From the NCBI GenBank assembly GCA_004762155.1, contig SIHP01000002.1, forward strand, positions 248,001 to 312,000: a DNA stretch of 64,000 nucleotides, in the 5' to 3' direction. A model generated the notes under the pieces. The model was not told where the DNA came from and searched no databases. It was given only the letters and a program-made list of their open reading frames with translations. Positions 1 through 8,014 of the stretch are shown in pieces. The translations under genes and the position numbers were made by a program. The stretch is from Flavobacteriaceae bacterium. GTDB lineage: Bacteria; Bacteroidota; Bacteroidia; Flavobacteriales; Flavobacteriaceae. How positions within the stretch are numbered: the first letter of the stretch is position 1; each line of letters begins with the position of its first letter.

Positions 1-888
1 AGCTCCATCCAACAACTCTCTAAAGTTCTCAAAACCTAATGACAAACTAATAGATAAACCTACTGAAGACCATAAAGAAAATCTTCCACCAACCCAATTC
101 CACATTGGAAAAATATTACTTTTTTCTATCCCAAAAGAAGTTACTGCTTCCAAATTAGTTGAAACCGCCACAAAATGTTTTGCAACATCAAAAACTGATG
201 CAGATTTTAAAAACCAATTTTTTATGTACTCTGCATTTGTAATTGTTTCTTGTGTTGTAAAAGTTTTAGAAACAATTACAAAAAGGGTTGTTTCAGGATC
301 TATATTTTTCAAAATTTCTGAAACATGATCACCATCTATATTAGATACAAAATGTGAATTTAGCTTATTCTTATAAAATTGTAATGCTTCAACAACCATA
401 TCAGGTCCTAAATCTGAACCTCCAATTCCAATATTTACAATATCTGTAATAGATTTCCCAGTATAACCTTTCCACTTTCCAGAAATAACTTTATTAGAAA
501 AAGCTCTAACTTTACGTAATGCCGTTTGGATTTTTGGCTTAACATCTTTACCATCTACTAAAACCTCATCCTCATTAGTACTTCTTAACGCAGTATGTAA
601 AACCGCTCTTTCTTCAGTATCATTAATTACATCACCTGAAAAATATTTATTAATAGCATCTTTTAATTCTACTTGATTTGCTAGCTTAACTAATAAATCC
701 ATCGTTTTTTGATTAATTCTATTTTTAGAATAATCTAACTCTAAAGAATTTGCTGTTATAGAAAAATCAGATACTCTATTTTGATCTTTAAAGAAGTCTT
801 TTAATGTATGTTCATTAATTTCATTGAAGTGATCTGTTAATTCTTTCCAAGCATCAGTTTTCGTTGGATTAATATTTTGTAAAGCCAT
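1..888 (-). CDS. pgi: Glucose-6-phosphate isomerase (N-terminal part, cut by window edge)
   Basis: Interconverts glucose 6-phosphate and fructose 6-phosphate in the cytoplasm (glycolysis/gluconeogenesis). The reading frame begins with ATG at 888 (MALQNINPTKTDAWKEL) and stays open for 296 codons to base 1. It contains the signature region VNIGIGGSDLGP, the SKTFTTQET phosphate-binding stretch and GGRFSLWSSVGL, all typical of bacterial Pgi in the expected order. The family is about 540 residues, so roughly the C-terminal 45 % lies outside the window. The gene starts 7 bp after the stop of the M23 peptidase gene and is probably co-transcribed with it. Confidence 0.97.
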   Translation of the reverse strand, partial: MALQNINPTKTDAWKELTDHFNEINEHTLKDFFKDQNRVSDFSITANSLELDYSKNRINQKTMDLLVKLANQVELKDAINKYFSGDVINDTEERAVLHTALRSTNEDEVLVDGKDVKPKIQTALRKVRAFSNKVISGKWKGYTGKSITDIVNIGIGGSDLGPDMVVEALQFYKNKLNSHFVSNIDGDHVSEILKNIDPETTLFVIVSKTFTTQETITNAEYIKNWFLKSASVFDVAKHFVAVSTNLEAVTSFGIEKSNIFPMWNWVGGRFSLWSSVGLSISLSLGFENFRELLDGA

Positions 889-895
889 TTATTTG

Positions 896-2191
896 TTAGT
901 TTTTAGCTATGATTTCTTGTTTAATTATCTCTTTTTCTTCAACTATTTTTTCTTGTGGAAAAGGAATACTATCTAATTGATTCCTTAAAGGTTTAATAAA
1001 ATCAAAATACTTTGGCTTCAAACTTTCTTCCATTGGTTTTGCTGTTGGCAATTTTTCTCTAAACGGATCTACTTCTCTTCCATTTCTCCAAAAACGATAA
1101 CAAACATGTGGACCACTTGTGCTTCCTGTCATACCAATCCAACCAATAACATCTCCTTGCTGTACATATTCGCCTACTTTTACTTTCCTCCTTTTCATAT
1201 GTAAATACTGAGTACTATATTTACTATTATGCCTGATTTTTACATAATTACCATTCCCTCCTCTTCTGGCAGATTCTGAAACTGTTCCGCTTGCTGTTGC
1301 CATAATAGGCGTTCCGTAAGCTGCTGCAAAATCAGTTCCTCTATGAGGTTTTACTCTATTCCCATAATGTTTAATTCTCCTTTTTAAATTATATCTTGAT
1401 GACACTCTGTATTGAAACTTTATTGGTGATTTTAGGAATTGTCTTCTTAACAAACCTCCTTCTGTGTCATAATACTCAGGAAAATTCTTAATACTATCTG
1501 CAATATATCTATAAGCATACAAATCTTTACCATTATGGTTAAAAACAGCAGCTTTAATTTTTCCATAACCTACAGAAAGTGTATCATTAATAAATTTCTC
1601 TTCAAAAATAATTTTAAAGGTATCGTCTTTTTGTAATCTATAAAAATCTACAGTCCAACCATATATATCTGCTACTTCATGTGCTAAACCAGGACGTAAA
1701 CCTAATGTGTCCATAGCTTGTGAAAAACTAGAAATAATTTTACCTACAACTTCTTTTTCTTTAAATTTTACTGGCTTTTTATACGTATATGCATCAACTA
1801 GTGAGTCCTTAAAGTTAACAATAGTTGCTTGTATTCTATTATGCTTATATATAAAAATTTGTGCTTTTTCTAAAGTATCTTTTGATGCTAATATTGTGTA
1901 AGATTTACCTGCTCTTATTCTGCGCACATCAAATGTATCTTTAATTGTTGTAGCAATTTGGTTTATTTTAGGGTACTCCACATGATGCCTATCCATTATT
2001 ACACCAAAACTTTCTCCGTTTTTTATAGTATCATTAATTACCTTAAAATCATCAAGGTTAAAACCATATTTAACTCTTTTTGGTGGTTCTTCTTTTACGA
2101 TAACCGGTTCAACAATAGCAACTTTTTTTTCTTTTTTACAAGAAAAACACGCACACATAACAATTAAAAGGAAAATATAAATAGACTTCAA
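896..2191 (-). CDS. M23-family peptidoglycan endopeptidase, lipoprotein
   Basis: Predicted cell-wall peptidase of the LytM/M23 family, about 431 residues. The N terminus has a hydrophobic stretch ending in CFSC, read as a lipoprotein signal with Cys18 as acceptor. Residues about 40-270 form an uncharacterised N-terminal region that includes VADIYGWTVDFYRL. The M23 domain covers about 270-380, with HRGTD (His283, Asp287), YLH (His331) and GPHVCYRFW (His362). The classical HxH motif reads H-V-C here, so one metal ligand may be Cys364. The start is TTG at 2191; the next ATG would remove most of the signal peptide. It is the first gene of a transcript that continues into pgi. Its peptide-bond target is not known. 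Confidence 0.85.
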   Translation of the reverse strand: MKSIYIFLLIVMCACFSCKKEKKVAIVEPVIVKEEPPKRVKYGFNLDDFKVINDTIKNGESFGVIMDRHHVEYPKINQIATTIKDTFDVRRIRAGKSYTILASKDTLEKAQIFIYKHNRIQATIVNFKDSLVDAYTYKKPVKFKEKEVVGKIISSFSQAMDTLGLRPGLAHEVADIYGWTVDFYRLQKDDTFKIIFEEKFINDTLSVGYGKIKAAVFNHNGKDLYAYRYIADSIKNFPEYYDTEGGLLRRQFLKSPIKFQYRVSSRYNLKRRIKHYGNRVKPHRGTDFAAAYGTPIMATASGTVSESARRGGNGNYVKIRHNSKYSTQYLHMKRRKVKVGEYVQQGDVIGWIGMTGSTSGPHVCYRFWRNGREVDPFREKLPTAKPMEESLKPKYFDFIKPLRNQLDSIPFPQEKIVEEKEIIKQEIIAKN

Positions 2192-2214
2192 GTAATCTTA
2201 TTTTTAATGAATAA

Positions 2215-2244
2215 CAAAAATACAAATAAAAGCAATTCACCAAA
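2215..2244 (-). promoter_or_regulatory. Bacteroidota-type promoter of the M23-pgi operon
   Basis: On the minus strand TTTG (2244-2241), an 18-bp spacer and TATTTTTG (2222-2215) match the TTTG-N18-TAnnTTTG consensus exactly. It lies 24 bp upstream of the TTG start at 2191. Function is inferred from the motif match. Confidence 0.6.
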
Positions 2245-2311
2245 CCACTTTAACAACCGTTGGGAATTATACATTATTTTAGAATATTTACTGCTAAAAA
2301 ACATTTCTTAT

Positions 2312-3088
2312 TTAATCAAAAATCATTTCAAAAGAATTTGCTAATCCTTTATAAGCATCTAATTCAGCACGAAGAGAACCAACAGAAAGAGATGCTTTCA
2401 TTTTTACTGGTATTTTATTATCATCTGCTGTTATCCATACCGTAACACTTTCTTGCTCTTTAAAAACCCTGCCCGATTGTACTAAAGGAGTAAATTTTTG
2501 TGTTTTAACTTTTCCAAATTTGGTTTCTAGCATTTCAAAACCTAGAAACTTCAACTTAAATGGATACTTTTTTTGATCAAAAAACATATCTATCGCAATT
2601 TCATCTCCTTTTTTCATGCTCTTAGTATCGTAACTTCTTAAATAATAAAAAGTTGAAATCATATCATGAACATTAGCAATACCTCTTATAATAGTATCTT
2701 TCTTTTTCAAAAGATTCTTAACCTCAACTTCTTTTTTAACTTCATTAAAGGTTAATACTTTGTTTTTCTTATATCCGCCTTCATTTATCTTTCTCTTAAA
2801 AACATATGGTTTCCCTGTTTCCAAATCAAAATACGACTGGTAATTATCTCTTACTTTAAAAAACCAACCAACAACACTAGATGTTCTACCTTTTGCGGTT
2901 GCATGCATTACTTTTTTACCGTTAAGTTCTTCTTCATTTAACGAAAATTCAGCTTCACCAGCTTTTAAGAAACCACTGTAACTCATTTTAAAACGAAGCC
3001 ACTCTCCACTTTTAAATGCTTTTTTTTCTTGACTAAAGGTTATACTTAAAAAAAACAGGAAACTAATTACTAATATTTTTTCTTTCAT
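2312..3088 (-). CDS. DUF3108 domain-containing exported protein
   Basis: Secreted or periplasmic protein of about 258 residues. A signal peptide (KEKILVISFLFFLSITFSQ) is followed by EKKAFKSGEWLRFKMSYSG, and the rest is rich in beta-strand-like segments as in DUF3108 proteins, whose function is unknown. The start is placed at ATG 3088; an in-frame TTG nine bases upstream (3097) is less likely. It sits between kynA and the M23 peptidase on the same strand, 91 bp after kynA. Nothing links it specifically to amino acid catabolism. Confidence 0.75.
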   Translation of the reverse strand: MKEKILVISFLFFLSITFSQEKKAFKSGEWLRFKMSYSGFLKAGEAEFSLNEEELNGKKVMHATAKGRTSSVVGWFFKVRDNYQSYFDLETGKPYVFKRKINEGGYKKNKVLTFNEVKKEVEVKNLLKKKDTIIRGIANVHDMISTFYYLRSYDTKSMKKGDEIAIDMFFDQKKYPFKLKFLGFEMLETKFGKVKTQKFTPLVQSGRVFKEQESVTVWITADDNKIPVKMKASLSVGSLRAELDAYKGLANSFEMIFD

Positions 3089-3179
3089 AATATTCAAACT
3101 TATAAAAAAGGATTGACAATTACTGTTCCAAAAAGAAAAAAGCTTTTTAACTTATTGTTAATTAGCTTTTTTGATACTT

Positions 3180-4097
3180 TTAAAACATACCCCAATTTCC
3201 AATCTCTTCTTTAGACCATAAGTAAGGGAAAAATATTCTTTTTTGATATTTTGGATGTAAATATTTTCTCCAACTACTACCTCCTGTTGCTTCCAATTCT
3301 TTATCGTCTCCTCCTAAATATTTTCCTGCTGCATCATAATGTGCTAGTACCCATTTTACATTTACTGTATAATCATAATGACGCATAGCCTTTATCAATT
3401 CTTCATCTTCTTGAACCTCTTTGGGTAATTCTTGAAACTTTGTAGACAAGTTACAATCATTATAATCTTCCATAAAATCTATAAAATCACCAATATACTT
3501 TTTATCGAATAATTTTATTAAGGTTGATTTTTTTCCTGTTTTATGATTTACACCTGCTGCTTGCCAATACAAATGATCGTATGCTGTTTTAAAAGACGAA
3601 TTTCTATCTATAGAATCTCTAAAACGTGTATCTATTAAATTTATTAATTCCGTAGAAGCAAACTCTATTTTACGGTATTGTGCGCTTTGAAAACCGCTTG
3701 CTGGTGTTAATGTATTTCTGAACTTTAAATATTGTTCACGTTCCATTCCATCTGCCATTACAGAAAACGAGCTGCACAACATATCAAAATAACGACTAAT
3801 TCGCATTAAGTGCATAGAAAATTTATCTGCAGATACCTCTGAAACTTTAGCAACTTGATCTATCTCCCATAAAATCATCTTAAACAACAACTCGTTTACT
3901 TGATGATACATGATAAACACCATTTCATCTGGCTGAGTAGTTCTTGGTGTTTGTAATCCTAAAAGCGCATCTGTTTGAATATAATCCCAATACGTAATAG
4001 GTGTACTCCACAATAATCCTTCTAGCATAGCGTCAACAGGAACCCCCATTTTTTGATACTTCTCTTCTATTGCTTTTAAAATCTCGTCTTTATTCAT
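3180..4097 (-). CDS. kynA: Tryptophan 2,3-dioxygenase
   Basis: Haem enzyme that opens the indole ring of tryptophan to N-formylkynurenine, first step of the kynurenine route. About 305 residues. Family signatures are IYYHQ-like FIMYHQVNELLFKMILWE, PRTTQPDEMVFI near the substrate pocket, and GASGFQSAQYRKIE-like ASGFQSAQYRKIE. The C-terminal region has VKWVLAHYDAAGKYLGG and GGSSWRKYL, usual for this family. I place the start at ATG 4097 (MNKDEILKAIEEKY); a longer reading from TTG 4127 adds ten residues with no family resemblance. It is in the same orientation as the tyrosine-degrading genes upstream, suggesting a shared aromatic-catabolic unit. Confidence 0.93.
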   Translation of the reverse strand: MNKDEILKAIEEKYQKMGVPVDAMLEGLLWSTPITYWDYIQTDALLGLQTPRTTQPDEMVFIMYHQVNELLFKMILWEIDQVAKVSEVSADKFSMHLMRISRYFDMLCSSFSVMADGMEREQYLKFRNTLTPASGFQSAQYRKIEFASTELINLIDTRFRDSIDRNSSFKTAYDHLYWQAAGVNHKTGKKSTLIKLFDKKYIGDFIDFMEDYNDCNLSTKFQELPKEVQEDEELIKAMRHYDYTVNVKWVLAHYDAAGKYLGGDDKELEATGGSSWRKYLHPKYQKRIFFPYLWSKEEIGNWGMF

Positions 4098-4201
4098 TCT
4101 TAATATTTGGAATTCAGAAAAGAGCAAAGAAACAAGACTTTTGGGTAAATCTCAATTCTTTTCTCTTTTTTCTATCAAATTATCACGATAACGTTATAGC
4201 A

Positions 4202-5365
4202 TTATAGTGTTCCTCTTTTTGCCTGTTCTCTTTCAATTGACTCAAAAAGTGCCTTGAAATTACCAGCTCCAAAACCTTTAGCTCCCATTCTTTGAATAAT
4301 TTCAAAAAACAATGTTGGTCTATCTTCTACGGGTTTTGTAAAAATTTGTAATAAATAACCTTCCTCATCCGCATCGATCATAATACCCAAACCTTTTAAA
4401 GTTTCAATATCTTCTTTTAACTCATGACTATGTTCTTCTAATCTTCCAGGAACTGATCTATAATACTCTTCTGGTGGTGTTGATAAAAATTCTACTCCTT
4501 GAGATTTTAATTGCCCTACTGTTTTTACAATATCATCTGTTGCTACTGCAATATGCTGCACACCTGCTCCTTCATAAAAATCTAAGTATTCTTCAATTTG
4601 AGAACGCTTTTTCCCTTCAGCTGGTTCGTTAATTGGAAATTTTATTCTTCCGTTTCCGTTAGACATTACCTTACTCATTAATGCAGAATATTCTGTATGA
4701 ATTTGTTTGTCATCAAAAGACAAAAAGTTTACAAACCCCATTACATCTTCATACCATTGCACCCAATTATCCATTTGATTCCAACCTACATTTCCAACCA
4801 TATGATCTATATATTTTAAACCTGCTGTTGGTGGATTATAGTTTGATTTCCATTCGGTAAAACCTGGTAAAAAAGTTCCTTTATAGTTCTTACGCTCTAC
4901 AAACATATGAACCGTTTCTCCATACGTATAAATTCCTGCTCTTATCACTTCACCAAACTCATCCTTTTCTACTGTTGGTTTCATAAAAGATTTCGCTCCT
5001 CTTTTTGTAGTTTCTTCCCAAGATTTTGTGGCATCATCTACCCAAAGTGCAATAACTTTTACACCATCACCATGTTTTACAATATGATCATTTATTGGTG
5101 ATTTACTGTTTAATGGTGTTGTTAAAACCAAGCGAATTTTATCTTGTTTTAAAACATAACTCACTGTTTCTTTTGAGCCAGTTTCTAATCCCTTATAAGC
5201 ATAAGATTGAAAACCGAATGCTGTTTTGTAAAAATGTGCTGCTTGTTTAGCATTTCCTACATAAAACTCTATATAATCTGTTCCTAAAAGCGGCAAAAAA
5301 TCTTGCGCTCCTTCAAATATTTTTTCTAAACCGTAGTTTACTGACTGTATTTCTTTTTTACTCAT
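4202..5365 (-). CDS. hppD: 4-hydroxyphenylpyruvate dioxygenase
   Basis: Non-haem iron enzyme converting 4-hydroxyphenylpyruvate to homogentisate in tyrosine degradation. 387 residues, normal length. Two VOC-type halves are visible: an N-terminal one around YIEFYVGNAKQAAHFY and a catalytic C-terminal one with iron ligands in YIDHMVGNV (His), VQHIAVATDDI (His) and LFFEIIQRMG (Glu). The C-terminal GFGAGNFKALFESIEREQ is diagnostic of HPPD. Its product is the substrate of the homogentisate dioxygenase encoded just upstream in the same direction, so both should act in sequence in the cytoplasm. No fumarylacetoacetase gene is seen nearby. Confidence 0.96.
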   Translation of the reverse strand: MSKKEIQSVNYGLEKIFEGAQDFLPLLGTDYIEFYVGNAKQAAHFYKTAFGFQSYAYKGLETGSKETVSYVLKQDKIRLVLTTPLNSKSPINDHIVKHGDGVKVIALWVDDATKSWEETTKRGAKSFMKPTVEKDEFGEVIRAGIYTYGETVHMFVERKNYKGTFLPGFTEWKSNYNPPTAGLKYIDHMVGNVGWNQMDNWVQWYEDVMGFVNFLSFDDKQIHTEYSALMSKVMSNGNGRIKFPINEPAEGKKRSQIEEYLDFYEGAGVQHIAVATDDIVKTVGQLKSQGVEFLSTPPEEYYRSVPGRLEEHSHELKEDIETLKGLGIMIDADEEGYLLQIFTKPVEDRPTLFFEIIQRMGAKGFGAGNFKALFESIEREQAKRGTL

Positions 5366-5414
5366 CTTTATATTTTTTTGAACAAAGAGAAGAGAAACAA
5401 GAAAAAAAGATCTT

Positions 5415-5762
5415 TTAAAGTTTATTTTGAAAACCCATTGTCATCTTTTGAAATTCTTGAATTTTTGCTTCAATCTTTGTTAACTGTTCTTTTGTTATAT
5501 AATTTCTATTACAATCAATTATTAATTGCGTTTCTAATTCAAAAGAAGAACCTAGAGAAATATCCAAAAAATAAGAAAAAGACTTATCGGTTCTTGAAGA
5601 CCCTTCTGCAATATTACTTGGAATAGAAATAGAACATCTACTTAATTGAGATTTTAATCCGAACTTTTCGTCTTTATGGAATTCACTCAAAAGACAAAAA
5701 ACATCATCTACAATTTCAATACCTAACTTCCATATTTTTAAATTTCTGTAATTATGTCTTTT
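5415..5762 (-). CDS. Four-helix-bundle protein (23S rRNA intervening-sequence protein family), start codon unclear
   Basis: Small helical protein of the four-helix-bundle family first described from 23S rRNA intervening sequences; no biochemical role is established. The family signatures GLKSQLSRCSISIPSNIAEGSSR and LGSSFELETQLIIDCNRNYI are present. Family-like sequence begins at RHNYRNLKIWKLGIEIVDDVF (about 5759), but where members of the family usually have Met just before RHNY this gene has a Lys codon (AAA, 5762-5760). The only conventional start in frame is TTG at 5690, which would drop 24 conserved residues. The frame is continuous with that of hmgA and separated from it only by the hmgA TAA. 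It may use a rare start, or may be a start-loss pseudogene. Confidence 0.6.
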   Translation of the reverse strand, partial: KRHNYRNLKIWKLGIEIVDDVFCLLSEFHKDEKFGLKSQLSRCSISIPSNIAEGSSRTDKSFSYFLDISLGSSFELETQLIIDCNRNYITKEQLTKIEAKIQEFQKMTMGFQNKL

Positions 5763-5789
5763 TCTATTCTCTTTATTCTTTCTTCTTTT

Positions 5790-6947
5790 TTATTCTAACC
5801 AAGATTTATAATAAACCTCATCAGCAATTTTCATTGCTTCTTCTGTTACCATTAACGGTTTAAATGTATCTACCATTACTGCTAGTTCTTCCGTTTTTGT
5901 TTTTCCAATACTTTTTTCTGTTGTTCCTGGATGTGGTCCGTGTGGAATTCCTGCTGGATGTAATGAAATATGACCTTGATCTATATCATTTCTACTCATA
6001 AAATCTCCGTCAACATAATACAAAACCTCATCGGAATCGATATTGCTATGATTGTAAGGTGCTGGGATTGAATTTGGATGATAATCGTATAAACGAGGCA
6101 CAAAACTGCAAATTACAAATGCACTTGTTTCAAATGTTTGATGTACTGGTGGCGGTTGATGTACGCGACCTGTTATGGGTTCAAAATCGTGAATAGAAAA
6201 TGCATACGGATAATTATAACCGTCATAACCAACCACATCAAAAGGATGCGAAGCATACGTCATTTCTATAATATCTCCTTGCTTTTTTACTTTGATTAAA
6301 AAATCTCCTTTTTTGTTATACGTTTCTAATTCTTCTGGTCTTCTAATATCACGTTCGCAAAATGGTGAATGCTCTAATAATTGACCAAACCAATTTCTAT
6401 AACGTTTTGGTGTATATACAGGATGATAGGATTCTACAATAAATAATCTATTGTTTTCATCATCAAAATCTAACTTATAAATAATACCACGAGGAATTAC
6501 TAAATAATCTCCATATTTAAAATCGATGTTTCCTAAATGAGTTCTTAATTTACCTGTTCCTTTGTGGATAAAAATCACCTCATCGGCATCTGTATTTTTG
6601 TAAAAATAAGCTGTTGTAGATTCTTTTGGAGCGGATAAAATAATATTACAATCGGAATTTGTTAATACTATTTTTCTACTTTCTAAATAATCATTTTCTG
6701 GCGCTACTTGAAAACCTCTAAAACGATACGATTGTATATTGTTTTCTTTGGCTATTTTTGGTTTTATTGAATATTGCTTTCCAATATTCTTAACCATTGT
6801 TGGTCTGTATTCGTGATACGAATTTGTAGACATTCCATCAAACCCGATAGTTCCAAACAATTGCTCAGAATACAAACTCCCATCTTTTTTTCGGAATTGT
6901 GTATGTCGTTTTGGTGGAATTTTCCCTAATTTATGATAAAAAGGCAT
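5790..6947 (-). CDS. hmgA: Homogentisate 1,2-dioxygenase
   Basis: Opens the ring of homogentisate to 4-maleylacetoacetate, using Fe(II), in tyrosine and phenylalanine degradation. 385 residues. Cupin-like segments are recognisable: DADEVIFIHKGTGKLRTHLG, YGDYLVIPRG, and the metal-binding C-terminal part around HPAGIPHGPHPG and FVPRLYDYHPNSIPAPYNHSN. The Bacteroidota form is somewhat shorter than the roughly 430-residue proteobacterial enzyme. It is the first gene of the aromatic catabolic run (hmgA, four-helix-bundle gene, hppD, kynA). A TATATTTG box on the minus strand at 7139-7132 could be its promoter with a leader of about 180 nt, but no clear -33 element accompanies it. Confidence 0.95.
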   Translation of the reverse strand: MPFYHKLGKIPPKRHTQFRKKDGSLYSEQLFGTIGFDGMSTNSYHEYRPTMVKNIGKQYSIKPKIAKENNIQSYRFRGFQVAPENDYLESRKIVLTNSDCNIILSAPKESTTAYFYKNTDADEVIFIHKGTGKLRTHLGNIDFKYGDYLVIPRGIIYKLDFDDENNRLFIVESYHPVYTPKRYRNWFGQLLEHSPFCERDIRRPEELETYNKKGDFLIKVKKQGDIIEMTYASHPFDVVGYDGYNYPYAFSIHDFEPITGRVHQPPPVHQTFETSAFVICSFVPRLYDYHPNSIPAPYNHSNIDSDEVLYYVDGDFMSRNDIDQGHISLHPAGIPHGPHPGTTEKSIGKTKTEELAVMVDTFKPLMVTEEAMKIADEVYYKSWLE

Positions 6948-7280
6948 ATTTTAATATATTAAAGAATTAATAAATAAAACATATCAATACTAAAAGTTAT
7001 AGTGTTGATACATTACTAAATTGATTAATTATTACATTAATATATTATTCTGGATTCCTCTTCATAAGAAATTTTAAGTGTATTAATAAGTCTGACCAAA
7101 ACATAGTTATTTGTTTTTAAACGCTCATTTACAAATATACAGAAAAAAGAATTCTTAATTTTTACTCTTTAAATTATTAATAGTTAATTTTTACCTCGAG
7201 AAATGCTTTTTATTTTGAATTTTATTCAGTTAACTCAAATACATTTAGATTTCACAAAAAATGAAAATTATATATAAAAA

Positions 7281-7315
7281 AAGACCTCACAGGTTTTGGA
7301 AACCTGTGAGGTCTT
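7281..7315. repeat. Perfect 16-bp palindromic hairpin, possible terminator or dispersed repeat
   Basis: Arm AAGACCTCACAGGTTT (7281-7296), loop TGG, then the exact complement to 7315, followed by AAATTTTTT on the plus side and preceded by an A run, so it could terminate in either direction. It follows the minus-strand Mrp-NifU-membrane protein genes. Similar CCTCACAGGTTT palindromes are, from memory, scattered in Flavobacteriia genomes; only one copy is seen here. Confidence 0.65.
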
Positions 7316-7327
7316 AAATTTTTTGCG

Positions 7328-7411
7328 TTAGGGATTGAGTGATTTGTTTGAGTTCTTTTTGTATTTTTTTTACAAAAAAACGAGTAACGAAAGCCCGCTC
7401 GAACGCCCTAA
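7328..7411. repeat. Long imperfect hairpin bounded by TTAGGG/CCCTAA
   Basis: The outer arms TTAGGG (7328-7333) and CCCTAA (7406-7411) pair. Inside, GAGTG/CGCTC and GTTTGAGTTCTTTTTGTA against TACAAAAAAACGAGTAAC form a nearly complete second stem. The ends GCGTTAGGGATTGAG and CGAAAGCCCG..GAACGCCC resemble an extragenic repeat I associate with Flavobacterium genomes; this is from memory and unverified. Confidence 0.5.
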
Positions 7412-7425
7412 TGTGCTATTACTAT

Positions 7426-7767
7426 TTAAAAATAAAAATACTGACCAGTTATTCCTAAAAGCTTGTACATAGAAGTAGTTACCATAAGAACTAAAAGAAC
7501 ATAAACAGTTACTCTCGTCCAAATAGAAGTTGTTTTTTCAGTTAATGCAAAATTTGATTCACCTACTATTTCTTGTGAAAAAACATCTTTTGAATTATAT
7601 ATTGGCACCGCTACTTTACTTAATTTATAATTGCTCCTTTTAGATAGTCTAACGTAATAAGAAAGAAGAAAACTGATTATAATAATTGAACCTAATGTAA
7701 AATACATTAAATCGACCCAACTAAAAACTTCCATGTATGGTAAAGGTAATAAATTCAAAAACCTCAT
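7426..7767 (-). CDS. Hypothetical membrane protein
   Basis: 113-residue protein not recognised as a named family. Two hydrophobic segments are visible: about residues 18-40 (LMYFTLGSIIIISFLLSYYV) and 88-105 (VTVYVLLVLMVTTSMY). A polar, mostly soluble stretch of about 45 residues lies between them. It starts 2 bp after the stop of the NifU-like gene and is the last gene of the Mrp-NifU transcript. That position is suggestive but no iron-sulfur motif is present in the protein. Confidence 0.6.
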   Translation of the reverse strand: MRFLNLLPLPYMEVFSWVDLMYFTLGSIIIISFLLSYYVRLSKRSNYKLSKVAVPIYNSKDVFSQEIVGESNFALTEKTTSIWTRVTVYVLLVLMVTTSMYKLLGITGQYFYF

Positions 7768-7769
7768 AA

Positions 7770-8006
7770 TTAAGCTACATTAATTACTTCTTCAATTTCT
7801 GGAGCATATTTTTTAATTGTTGCTTCAACTCCGTTTTTTAGTGTCATTTGGTTTACCGAACAACCACTACATGCTCCTTCTAATTGTACTTTTACAATAT
7901 TATCTTCAATAGATAATAATTTTATGTTACCGCCATCACTCACTAAAAAAGGACGGATTTCTTCTAATGCTTTTTCTACATTACTTTGTGTGTCTTGAGC
8001 TACCAT
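7770..8006 (-). CDS. NifU C-terminal domain protein (iron-sulfur cluster carrier)
   Basis: 78-residue single-domain Nfu/NifU-C protein. The conserved LEGACSGCSVNQMTLKNGVE carries the CxxC motif that holds a [4Fe-4S] cluster at the dimer interface in this family. Upstream the helix VEKALEEIRPFLVSDGGNIKL matches the family start. It is expected to transfer clusters to target proteins in the cytoplasm. The gene lies 8 bp downstream of the Mrp-type ATPase gene, another iron-sulfur carrier, consistent with joint expression and function. Confidence 0.92.
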   Translation of the reverse strand: MVAQDTQSNVEKALEEIRPFLVSDGGNIKLLSIEDNIVKVQLEGACSGCSVNQMTLKNGVEATIKKYAPEIEEVINVA

Positions 8007-8014
8007 TTTTTTTA

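Larger units (their letters stand above)
6948..7425. other. Intergenic region with two strong hairpins
   Basis: A 478-bp stretch without a convincing gene. The half next to hmgA is plain AT-rich sequence with a possible minus-strand -7 box at 7132-7139. The other half carries a perfect 16-bp palindrome (7281-7315) and a long imperfect hairpin (7328-7411), both annotated separately. The genes on both sides run on the minus strand, so the hairpins lie downstream of the small membrane-protein gene and upstream of hmgA. Confidence 0.7.

Noticed and set aside
5378..5626. Plus-strand 82-codon ORF downstream of hppD
   Set aside because: It is antisense to the four-helix-bundle gene, whose family signatures are clear.
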